From: Brachionus manjavacas
Taxonomy: Eukaryota; Rotifera; Eurotatoria; Ploima; Brachionidae
Direction of reading: 5' to 3'
Assembly: GCA_019054805.1 (NCBI GenBank)
Contig: JAHQIY010000003.1
Coordinates: 3,472,001-3,536,000, forward strand
Length of the DNA: 64,000 nt
Positions within the stretch are counted from its first letter, which is position 1, and each line of letters starts with the position of its first letter. Made by a program: the position numbers and the translations under genes. The notes under the pieces were generated by a model that did not search any database, was not told where the DNA came from, and saw only the letters and a program-made list of their open reading frames with translations. Positions 1 to 9,108 of the stretch are shown one piece after another.

Positions 1-221
1 CAAAATTTATCTAATTTTAATTTTAATATTTATCTACTTTTTAAGTTATATTGTTTTAACTTTATTTTTTTCTTACTTTTTATTTTTATTTTATTTTATT
101 TTATTTAACTTTATTTTAATTTTTTATTTTTTTTTTTTTTTTTTTTTTTTAATCTGAAGGAGCTCTAGCTCGGTACAGATATACAAATAAATAAATAATA
201 CAAATAAATAAATAATATCAG
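1..221 (+). mobile_element. 3' end of LINE family A
   Basis: T-rich stretch followed by a conserved 3' end (ATCTGAAGGAGC, then TAGCTCG and TACAGATATACAAAT) and an A/T tail of AAATAAATAAT units. The same 3' end closes the reverse-transcriptase copy at 60150-61345. It reappears on the minus strand at about 51480 and at the right edge of the window, so this is a 5'-truncated non-LTR retrotransposon whose body lies left of the window or was never copied. The motif contains a short GAGCT/AGCTC inverted pair that may form the 3' hairpin recognised by the LINE's own RT (inference). Confidence 0.75.
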
Positions 222-300
222 CATCGTTATAACAAGACTCGACTGTACAGCAGGAGACCTGTGGAGCGATAGTAGATGTAGTTATTAGGAATTTATTTTG
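215..300 (-). mobile_element. 3' end of LINE family D
   Basis: Read on the minus strand this carries CATCTACTATCGCTCCACAG, GGTCTCCTGCTGTA and related words. The same 3' end is seen at 35080-35160 (+) and 59590-59690 (-), in each case next to a run of ATT/TTA units. Only the tail end is present here, abutting the tail of LINE A head to head. Confidence 0.55.
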
Positions 301-808
301 TTTTGACAAAAACCAAAAAAGGATAAAAAGAACGACTTTTCATACCTAAGGCCATAAAATTTATGTCTTAAAAATATAAAAATTTCTAAGCTAAAGAGAA
401 AAAAAATTTCTAAAAAATATATCTTTTCTATCAGAGGGTATTTTAAAGACTTCTCGTTGTCAATAGGTTGTGAATTGGGCAGAAAATTAATGACCAAATA
501 AGAATTTACGCGTAGAGAAACAAGCCTGAAGGCTCTTGAAAAACTTAAACCATGCTTTGTCAATATCGGAAAAATGACGGTCAGAAATTCAACTTTGGAC
601 AAATTATTTTTATATGAAAAAGAAAATTACTTTTTTGTGTATATTTGATTATTATTTTTGTTTAATTTGGAGGTAAATTGAAAATAGATTAAAAGTGAAA
701 TTTAATTTTTCTTTTTTTAAATTTTATATTTTTTAAATGAAAAATATAGAAATACTCAGAATTAATTTTTTTTCAATGAAAAATTTTCTATTTTTAATTT
801 TGTACAAT
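301..808. other. Intergenic, nothing recognised
   Basis: AT-rich DNA between the LINE tails and the phosphatase stop codon. A 105-aa open frame on the minus strand has no recognisable motif and no splice context, so I do not treat it as a gene. Confidence 0.5.
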
Positions 809-1576
809 TTATTCAATTGTTGGCAATATGTCTTTAGCTGTTGACCATTTTATAATTTTAGCTTTGATGTTTTCAGCTAAATTTCTTCTTCTATCCAACA
901 ATTTCGATAAAGAGTAATTCTCACGAACAAAATAAAAATCGCTTTCTCTCAAGCAAAGACCGGGACAATAGTCATTTTTACCGTCACCTATGTAAATTAC
1001 CGTAGTTACATTTTTTAAGTCATACACTTCCTCCAAATGTCGTTTTAATACTTCACCCTTACAAATGTTGGTCGAGCACACTTTAGTTGAACAATTGAAC
1101 AGCTCTTTGTTCGAATTAAAACATTCATTAAATGGCTGTACCTTTAGACATCCAGTCGTGGCGCAAAACTCGGCTTTATTTGTGTAAATCTTCGAGAATA
1201 AAAGATCTAAATTATTTTTTTGAAGGATTTCATGGATAAAAATGGAGTTGGCGTCTGAAATAATCACTAATTCAAATCCATCCGCATGCAACTTTTTGAT
1301 CAACTGCTTCATTGAATCTTCAATTAATATCTCATGCATACAATTGACAATTTGCTCCTGCCGAATTGAATACTTCAAATTCATGTAAGAAAAAACTGCA
1401 TTCATTCGATGGGTCCAATTGTGGCTCTCGGTCAGCTCCTCAATCTCCACCGGATACTCGTAGCATTTTTTATCTACTTTATTTTTTAATTTTAGAATAA
1501 CTCGATCAACAAATGTGTCACTGTTGACATCTATGATCGTATTATCAAAATCAAATACTGCCAATTTACTATTCAT
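809..1576 (-). CDS. PHOSPHO1/2-like HAD phosphatase
   Basis: Single-exon, 255-aa soluble phosphatase of the HAD superfamily, PHOSPHO1/PHOSPHO2 branch. In vertebrates these hydrolyse phosphocholine/phosphoethanolamine (PHOSPHO1) or pyridoxal 5'-phosphate (PHOSPHO2); which substrate applies here cannot be told. Motif I is DFDNTI at residues 9-14 (nucleophile Asp9, acid/base Asp11), motif II is the VIISDAN stretch in the middle, and motif III is IGDGKNDYCPG near the C-terminus, the family's metal-binding loop. Length fits the family (about 240-270 aa). The frame is open for 19 more codons upstream, but the ATG at 1576 puts the DFDNT motif at the usual distance from the N-terminus and is preferred. 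It is divergently paired with TBP, 96 bp apart. Confidence 0.85.
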   Translation of the reverse strand: MNSKLAVFDFDNTIIDVNSDTFVDRVILKLKNKVDKKCYEYPVEIEELTESHNWTHRMNAVFSYMNLKYSIRQEQIVNCMHEILIEDSMKQLIKKLHADGFELVIISDANSIFIHEILQKNNLDLLFSKIYTNKAEFCATTGCLKVQPFNECFNSNKELFNCSTKVCSTNICKGEVLKRHLEEVYDLKNVTTVIYIGDGKNDYCPGLCLRESDFYFVRENYSLSKLLDRRRNLAENIKAKIIKWSTAKDILPTIE

Positions 1577-1672
1577 AATTAGAAGACAAATAATTTTTCT
1601 TTTTTGAAATTTTAAAAAATAAATTTTTTTCAAAAATTTTTCATTTATTTAAAAACTTGAAATTAAGCTAAA
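1577..1672. promoter_or_regulatory. Shared divergent promoter (PHOSPHO-like / TBP)
   Basis: Only 96 bp separate the two divergent start codons, so both 5' UTRs and at least part of both promoters must lie here or overlap the genes. The sequence is almost pure A/T with no clear TATA element distinguishable from background. The role is inferred from position only. Confidence 0.5.
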
Positions 1673-2372
1673 ATGAATGCTTTATTGCCACCACCATCGG
1701 TTTTATCTTCAGGTATGCCGACAGGCTTAGGCTCCAATTTTCTCTCAGGACCACCTTCAAATTTGAACGAGCCCACAACAGCAATTGTTCCCACAATTCA
1801 GTAAGTCATGGAGAAAATTTTAGAATTTTAATTTTTTTTGCAGAAATATAGTAAGCACAATTAGTGTGGGATGTAAATTGGACTTGAAAAAAATAGCTCT
1901 CAAGGCAAGAAACTCTGAGTACAACCCGAAACGTTTTGCTGCGTTGATCATGCGAATTCGAGTTCCGCGCACTACGGCGCTCATATTTTCTTCAGGCAAA
2001 ATGGTGTGCACAGGCGCCAAGAGCGAGACTGAGTCTAAACTAGCGGCTAGAAAATACGCGAGAATTATCCAAAAACTGGGCTTTCCGGCAAAATTTATGG
2101 ACTTTAAGATACAGAACATAGTCGGTTGTGCGGACATACAATTCATTGTTCGCCTTGAAAGCTTGCACACTTATCATACCCGATTTTGTAGCTATGAGCC
2201 TGAAATATTTCCTGGTTTGATCTACCGTATGCTGCAGCCCAAAGTGGTGTTGCTGGTTTTTGTGTCCGGTAAAGTGGTTATCACTGGGGCCAAGACCCGC
2301 GAAGAAATCTACGAGGCCTTCAACAATTTGTATCCTATTCTCAGATCTTTCAAAAAATCGGTAGAAAAGTAA
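1673..2372 (+). CDS. tbp: TATA-binding protein (TBP)
   Basis: General transcription factor that binds the TATA element and nucleates Pol I, II and III initiation complexes in the nucleus. Exons 1673-1800 and 1844-2372, split by a 43-bp intron (GTAAGT...TTTTGCAG); spliced product 218 aa. Residues 1-42 are a short Pro/Ser-rich N-terminal tail. The rest is the conserved C-terminal saddle of two direct repeats. Repeat one carries [28 protein letters not shown] and [18 protein letters not shown]. Repeat two begins DFKIQNIVG and carries [14 protein letters not shown] and [16 protein letters not shown]. All signature blocks are intact and in order, so this is TBP itself rather than a diverged TBP-like factor. 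The start ATG follows the PHOSPHO-like gene at 96 bp. Higher G+C than its surroundings. Confidence 0.97.
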
Positions 2373-4299
2373 AACTTTATTTATGAATTAGTTAATTACA
2401 GTAAGTTAGTTAAGAATTTTTGTTAATTTATAGAATTATTTTTAATATGATCTTTTGTATTAATAAATTTAATTTGTTTATAAAATTTGAATTCAAATTA
2501 ATTTTTTTAAATAAAATAATTATTAACTTTAAACTAATGCTAGTTTGTAGAAAAAAAATCCAATTTAAGTGAAAGTAAAGATCGAAATTTAGCTATAAAA
2601 ATTTTACAATTAAAAATTGATATTATAAAAGCAGGAAGCTGAAAGACTGATAGCTAAAATGATTAAATTTTTATTAAATTTATTTTTTGATTAAAATTTT
2701 TTTTAAGGCAAAATATTTAAAATAAAATAAAAAGCATTTCAAAGACAGAACGATCGCCATTTATTTTACTTTTAGAATAATCATACTTGATTAATACCAA
2801 AAAATAAATTATTAAGATTTTGGAAAGACATTAAGGGTTGAATAGAAGAAATCGAAAGAATAGTACAAAATGATAAAAAATTGAATAATTTTTTTGCTAT
2901 TATTTTAAAATTGTTTATTCCCTTTTTTGTTTGTAATTTTTTTGAGGAAAGTCTAATAAAATAATGTATATGTAATTATCAATGGAATTTTAGGCTATGC
3001 TTAAATTTTAAACAATCAAAAAAATTTATTACAAAATTTACCCACCTCGATTGTCTTTACAAAACAGATATGACAAAAAATTTAAAAGCTCAACAATTAG
3101 AAGTCAAGAAATTTTTCGATTTTATGGTAAATGAGCCTAACCAGGTGACCTATTTTTTTTTATTCATATTTCGCACTCATTTTATTCAAAAACTCCAAAA
3201 ATGCTCACCGAATTAGAGCAGTTTTTTCTAGTCACCCCTTTACCTCCTGCGGTTAATTGGGTAAGGCCTTATTGGATGAATTAGGTTAACCCAGTTACCC
3301 CTGATTTTGTAAATACTTAGCCCGAGAACTAACCTCTTTTTCAGGATATTCACCGAATTCACGCAATTAGCCCAATAAGAATTAAAAAAAGGATTTTAAA
3401 TGTTATTTTTAAAAATATAAATATTTAAAATATTCTTTATTATTATTATTTTAAATATATGCTACAACATAACTATTTAGAAAAAAATTTAAACGAATTA
3501 TTAACGAATTCAAAATAAATTTTATGTTTGATTTTTTTTAGTTAAAAAGATAAGTTAAAAAGATCTGTCTCGGAATGCTTTTTAAATTTGAAGCTTTATA
3601 ATTTAATTTTTTTGCAAAATCATCTTTTTTTGCGTTATCAAGATCTTCCATCGAATACTTTTTTTTTAACTTCTTTTTGCTTGTTCTGATTCATTTTTAT
3701 AATATATTGACGGTTTTTGATAATACAGAATGAATATTTTTATCAAAAAAAATCAAATTATTTTTGTAAAAAAAGGAGAAACAAAATTTAAAATTTTTCA
3801 AAAAAAATGGCGTGATTGTGATCATTTTTGTCCATTCAGTCTAATTGTGTTAAATATTTTATTTTTAGGGGTAAATGGGTGGGATTTTTGGGTATTGAAG
3901 TGATACCTCATTAAACTCTTAACCCATAAAAAATAACAACATTAGACAACGGACCCATCAGCTATCTTAAAATTCTAGTAAAATTATTTTCTATCAATTA
4001 AGACACGCTGAAAACGATAAGCAAAAAAGGTCAGTTCAAACTTGTTCCGTCATCGGATCAAAAATTGTCAAACATAATTACTAATTTGAAAAATTCTACC
4101 GAATTAGCCGAAAAAAAATTTGAATTAAGAAAAAAAAGGTTTAAAAATTTTTTAAAAATATTTCATTTATATATTTGGATTCCTCCCTTCAAGATTTACA
4201 AGAATATGAGGGTTATTTAAAAAAAAAAAAACTTCGGTTTTTCAAATTACGTCATCGAATTTACATTAAATAGATTTAGGCTGTGTTACCATATCTTTT
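2373..4299. other. Intergenic, mostly featureless
   Basis: AT-rich downstream of TBP. Two TTAGGGGTAA / CACCCATTTACC-like patches (around 3230-3300 and 3860-3930) suggest an eroded repeat, but no paired termini could be found. A psq-type helix-turn-helix fragment at 3555-3700 is listed separately. Confidence 0.4.
3555..3700 (-). pseudogene. psq/pogo-type HTH transposase fragment
   Basis: Minus-strand reading gives KKKYSMEDLDNAKKD followed by KLNYKASNLKSIPRQIF. The spacing resembles the psq helix-turn-helix found at the N-terminus of pogo/Tigger transposases and in pipsqueak-like proteins (YS.EDL..A...IP). No start, no downstream catalytic domain and no intact flanks, so a relic at best. Confidence 0.35.
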
Positions 4300-4575
4300 T
4301 TTTTCTATAATTGATTTTTTTGCAAAGCAAAAAAATTTTTGCTTTCTTTGAATTTCTTGGTCAAATTATAAATGTTTACACCACCAAAAGATCAAATAAA
4401 AATAAAAAGAAACGCAACTTGCCTCATTTAAGTTTATCATATTTCTACGTAAATAAAAATTTAAGACATAGAATTAATTCATTTAAACTTTTTAAGATAT
4501 TTTTGCTTTGCAAAAAAACGGGGGTCAGGAAATTTTATAAAATTGGAGGTCAGTGTTTGAGTAGGACCCATTTCT
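4300..4575. mobile_element. Eroded relative of the 10576-11348 element
   Basis: The right edge reads GGAGGTCAGTGTTTGAGTAG then GACCC, close to the terminus of the element at 10576-11348. Both contain TTTGCAAAGCAA and CCTCATTTAAGTTTAT internally. The opposite end and target duplication are not recognisable, so this is a decayed copy in the same orientation. Confidence 0.4.
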
Positions 4576-4755
4576 ACGCACCAAAGTTGATAGTCTGTTT
4601 GTGAAAAATATCTGACGAATCTTTCATGGAACACTTGTTGATGGGACTCCTAAAAAAACTGAGACTAAAATAAAAAATAAAGGAAATTGTTATTTATTAA
4701 AACTCCAGTAATCTGAAACATCAATGTTACTTGAGAGTCTCCAAAGTCTTCAAAG

Positions 4756-6850
4756 TTGGGCCTTTTCTTTAATGCTGGGATCTTTAGCTGTCCTCTTCTC
4801 TTTAGCATTTATGATCAGAATTTCCAATGCAGTTTAGAAAATCACTTTGATACAGAGAAAATTGAAATTGGAAATCGAATAAAAGAGTATATACCAATTT
4901 TAAATTTTTTCAGTTTCAAAACTCGTTTCAGACGCAAACCTCTAAATTCAATTGATTTTAAATTTTTAAAATGTGGCAAAATATATCGCGAAAAACTTGG
5001 TGCAACTTCAAATCTAAATCAATATTTAGAATTTTATCACTTAGAACTAGCAGAGTGGATAAAAGCATATAGAAAATGGACAAATCGAGGAACAATTATT
5101 TAAAAGCTAAGTGAAAAAGATAATTTATTAGTTAAATATTTTTTAACATCAAATAATGCAATTAGGCAGCAAAAAAACAAATATTTAAGTACTCTTTTGA
5201 GAAAAAAATTGCCTCATCCAAATTGGTTTATTAATTCAATTTTGCCTCGAGTATTTCGTTTATTGAAAAATGAATTTGAAGATTAACTAAAAGATTCTCA
5301 TTTGGTTTGTCTAATAAAAGACAATTGGACAGGTATCGGCATGAAAAACTTTTTGGCTGTATGTGTTTCACTTACACATACAAATTTTAGAAAAGAGTTA
5401 AGTGTGATTGGAATGGTAGAAATAGCAGGTAGTTCGAATGCAGAGAAAATTAAAGAATCTATTTAACAAATTGTAAATGGTTTTAGCTTTGATAAAAAAA
5501 ATTACAGGCGTTGTGTGCGATTCTACTTCCTACCTTATAAGACTTTTTAGACAAAACGAAAATGATTTGTTTGACAAAAATTTGGAAATACAAGATATTC
5601 GAGTAAATGGCTTCGTAGAACAAAATGAGAATGATGATGATGATTATGTGAATGAAGTTATCCAAGAAGTTAATGATAATGATAATGATGATGTAGATTT
5701 TATTGTCGGAGATAGTTTTCAAGAAGAGAGTGCTGAAAATGAATCTGAAAATGCAGAAGACAATGAAGATCAAGGGGAGTATGAAGTTGACGATGAAAAT
5801 GAGGAAGTTAACGACGCCGAAGATTTTGATCTACTTAATCAAACTCAAAATGAGCTTTATCATTGCATAAATGAAATAGATAGAGAAATCGATCAGATGA
5901 TTCCAGAAGCAAGTGACTACATGAATTTACCTTATGTATCCGAATCAGATAATGAGGATGAAAATATTGAAGATAATTTACAACTTAATAACGAACCTGA
6001 TTTGGATAACACTTTTAGTGATTCTATTAACTTTTTGAATATTCAGCAAGGTACAAACAATGTTCCTAGATATTCTTGTGCAATCAAATCAGTTTGAGCT
6101 TTTGTTAAAATACTTTCAAAGCTATCTAACTTCGCTGCAAATATATGAAGATCTAGTGTTTTAAGTTATGATTTTTCTGCTAAAATAGCTAAATTAAGAT
6201 GCGAAAATGGAACAAGATGGTCGTCATCATACTTAATGTTAGTTTCATTTTATTTAGCATTTGAAAAAAAATGCTTTCAACTTAGGCAATCCATGTCCAA
6301 TAAGTCTAAATTTATTATTTATTATATATTTATTATCTGTATCGAACTGAACACAATTATTGGTTATTTAAAAATATTACATCCTTTGTACATGTTATAT
6401 TTATTTTGTCAATGGACAGACTGGCACATAGGCGATCTTCTACCAAGTCTTATAGTGATAATCCATGCTACATTTAATACAAATCAAGTAAGAGGTAACA
6501 TTAAGAAATTAGTTGATGATGTTGATTTGCTTATTAATTCATTAAAACGTCGATTTAACTTTGAAATAGAGTCCAAGATTTATCAATTAGCCGCTTTATT
6601 AAACACTTCTAAATTAGACTAATGGTTTGATCAAGATTATGGTTTACAAAATAAGGAAAAAGCATTAAACTTCTTACTGAAGCGGTCATCTTTTTACTTG
6701 ATAACGATCTACCGGCAAGTACTTCACAAAATAATCGGTCACAAGTACTCCCTTATGATAATAGAGATAATCAAGTATTTAGGGCTTTTATTAACTCAAA
6801 TGCTTATGGGACGCCAGCTGATCGAACAAGATTAAGTACAATCGAAATGA
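4756..6850 (+). pseudogene. hAT-superfamily transposase pseudogene
   Basis: Broken hAT transposase. In order: a degenerate BED-type finger region (LKCGKIY...TSNLNQYL..YH, with one zinc Cys and one His replaced) at about 4950-5090; the start of the catalytic domain (LIKDNWTGIGMKNFLAV, then GSSNAEKIKESI) at 5310-5470; FDKK...ITGVVCDSTSYLIRLF at 5490-5550; an acidic linker 5620-6060; VPRYSCA at 6060; ENGTRWSSSYLMLVSFYLAF at 6200-6250; and a helical C-terminal part to 6850. In-frame stops at 5101, 5284, 5464 and 6095 and a frameshift in the A-run near 5500 make it non-functional. The blocks match the usual hAT order (BED, RNase H-like, RWSSS block). Terminal repeats were not found. Confidence 0.75.
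4762..4809 (+). repeat. 48-bp direct repeat, left copy
   Basis: Starts CTTTTCTTTAATGCTGGGAT and ends CTCTTTAGCATT. Identical over 48 bp to 8169-8216. Internally it has an AATGCT...AGCATT inverted pair. Confidence 0.85.
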
Positions 6851-6865
6851 TTAATTAATATAAGA

Positions 6866-7545
6866 TTGATTTTTAAATTGATTCACTTCAAAGCCCAAGT
6901 TAATTATTCTAATGATTTCAATACAGTTAATAATAATCTTGAAATTCTAGGTCTATACGGTTTTCAACATAGGCTGATCATTAAGCTTTGCTGTTTTTCT
7001 TATAAGATTTTAAAGAACCCAGAATCGCCTCTTCCACCTAAAACTCAACTAATTACAAATGAATCTTTTAACAAACCATATAATTTAAGAAACAGCAATA
7101 AATTTTTTACACCAAGAAGTTTAGGATTTAATTCTTTTGGTGAATTAACATTTTCTTTCTTTTTTCTAAATTTATCAACTCTTTTACACTGAATGATCTA
7201 GATTTAAATTTTTCTCTATTTAGACAAAGAAAAATTAATAATGTAAATCTACACTTTATTGAGTTTATTAAAATTTTTCCAAAATTTGACATAGATTACA
7301 TCTATAATTTTCTTAAATATGTAAAATACAAAAAATAACTTAAAATAAAACTAAATCATCCTTCTCTCTTCTTTTCTTTCTTCTTATTTTATTTTATTTT
7401 ACTTATTAAACTATTAAATTTTATAAATCAAAACATTCAATTTATATTAAAATTTTACTTTTTTATTTCTTAAATAAATGAGTGTGTCCACCATGTTCGC
7501 ATGAAAGACTAATGTCTGCTCTGGGCACATTGAAATATAAAAAAA
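6866..7545 (+). mobile_element. 3' part of LINE family F
   Basis: Encodes the C-terminal tail of a non-LTR reverse transcriptase: LYGFQHRLIIKLCCFSYKIL, then YNLRNSNKFFTPR and FGELTFSFFF, then in another frame a tail resembling LFRQRKINNVN. These match the tail at 17551-17934 block for block (QHR..KR, YNLRNS, YGEKTFDYFY, LFKRRINNN). It ends in a short stem-like 3' UTR (GTGTCCACCATGTTC...GGGCAC) and an A-run at about 7530-7545. 5'-truncated, frameshifted, dead. Confidence 0.6.
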
Positions 7546-8168
7546 AAAAATTATTAACTTAAATTATGCAGATTTAGAAAGCTGACAAAAGATCTAAAAT
7601 AAATGAAAATAGCTATAAAATTATTCAAATTTTTTAATTAATAATCAAATATGACTAATAAACATTAAAATAATTATCAAAATTTTTTTTTTATTTTCTT
7701 CTTTAATTTTTTTAAAGTGTACCAAGTGTTGGACCAAGTGTCACACTTGATATATTCAAGTGTTCTAGTGTAAATGTTTAGTGTAAGTGTAGCACTTACA
7801 CTCACACTTAACACTTGACTTTTTTGAACTGTCAAAGTATGACCACGACAATCTCTATTGCTATCTTTACGTTTTATTATGTAATTAGAGTCATTAAAAA
7901 AATAGAACGGAATAGACTCGTCTAATTTTGTTTCATTTAATGAGATTACATCAAAGATATTAAGCGAAGCAATTAAGTTAGGATTCTTAACAAAATATCA
8001 AATTTAATTAAAAAAATTTTCAAATTAAAAAAAGACTCAAAAAATTTTAAAAAATTATAAAAGACTTACTGATCCAAAATCCGTAAGAATTTTTAATTGA
8101 CAGTAAAAAAAATGATACGACGGATGGTAACCTCTCAGACAATTTCCTCACAAAATTTGAGAGAATTG
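7546..8168. other. Intergenic with an AAGTGT-rich block
   Basis: The only structured part is 7715-7818, where CAAGTGT, AGTGTAA and their complements CACTTG and TTACACT recur about ten times and fold back on each other. The rest is unremarkable AT-rich sequence. Confidence 0.5.
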
Positions 8169-8216
8169 CTTTTCTTTAATGCTGGGATCTTTAGCTGTCC
8201 TCTTCTCTTTAGCATT
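8169..8216 (+). repeat. 48-bp direct repeat, right copy
   Basis: Identical to 4762-4809, 3,407 bp downstream and in the same orientation. The copies enclose the hAT pseudogene and the LINE F tail. Confidence 0.85.
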
Positions 8217-8496
8217 AACGATGAGTTCATCAAATATTTTTGATTTAAATAAAGAGATCTTAGGTTGTTTAATTACGTTTATTTGGGTTATTGAACTTAA
8301 ATTTTTTTAAAAAAGGTTTAAGAAAGTTGATGCTAATAAGAAATCGTTCGATTCAAGATCATATAATTTACAGTATTTATCATAAAATAAGTTTAAAGCA
8401 TTTTTTGATTTTTGCTAAACTTAACATCTTCCTTTACGGCTAATTTTGTTTCAATGAATTTTAATACAAAGTTTACAATTTTGATTATCTAAGCAG

Positions 8497-8766
8497 TCAA
8501 TAGTTATTAAGTTCAGAGTTAAAAAAATTAAAAAAATTATGACTTTTTAGTTTAATGGCATTTGATCCGTTGTGTCTCCTTGGACGAAAACTGAGTTGAA
8601 TTTTAGGTTTCGCAATCGTGGTTTTGTCTCGTCGAACTGAACTGATTCGTGTTTGTCTTTGATTGTATTGATCTGAGGTTTGACTTTTTGTTTGGAATTG
8701 ACTTTTGAGTAAAGTTGTTCCTGATGCTATATGGTATTCGTATTTTCTAGTCACCGCGCGAGTCAT
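8497..8766 (-). CDS. Hypothetical basic small protein or exon
   Basis: An 89-aa frame opening with MTRAVTRKYEYHIASG and rich in Ser, Gln and Arg (KSQTSDQYNQRQTR; SFRPRRHNGSNAIK), ending in a low-complexity Asn/Phe tail. No family is recognised. Its higher G+C than the flanks and a possible donor after NAIKLK (AAAAAGTCAT) hint at a first coding exon rather than chance, but no further exon was found. It lies downstream of the SDCCAG8-like gene on the same strand. Confidence 0.3.
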   Translation of the reverse strand: MTRAVTRKYEYHIASGTTLLKSQFQTKSQTSDQYNQRQTRISSVRRDKTTIAKPKIQLSFRPRRHNGSNAIKLKSHNFFNFFNSELNNY

Positions 8767-9108
8767 TTTTTCAATTTCGAGTCTTACTTGATTTTATTCC
8801 AGTAGAAGCTGGTGATTTTTTACATCTTACACGCGTAATTTGCCCAAGCTAGATTTTTTTAAATCCTAAATTTTTCATTAACTCTAAATTTAATCCATTT
8901 TTATTATCAATAAAAAAATATCTTATAAAAAGAATAATTTTTTTATTCAAATGTTTCGATTTTGAAAAAAATTTAATTGAAAAAAAACAACTTAAATTGT
9001 AAAAAATTATCTGATAAAATTGATATATTCTATTTAAAAAGCTTTTATTTTTTATTTAAAATTTAGAATTTTTTTATATAAAATTTTGAATTTCAAAAGC
9101 TTCTTAAC

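Noticed and set aside
5483-5773. Minus-strand 96-aa Ile-rich frame
   Set aside because: Shadow of the acidic linker of the hAT transposase remnant on the opposite strand.
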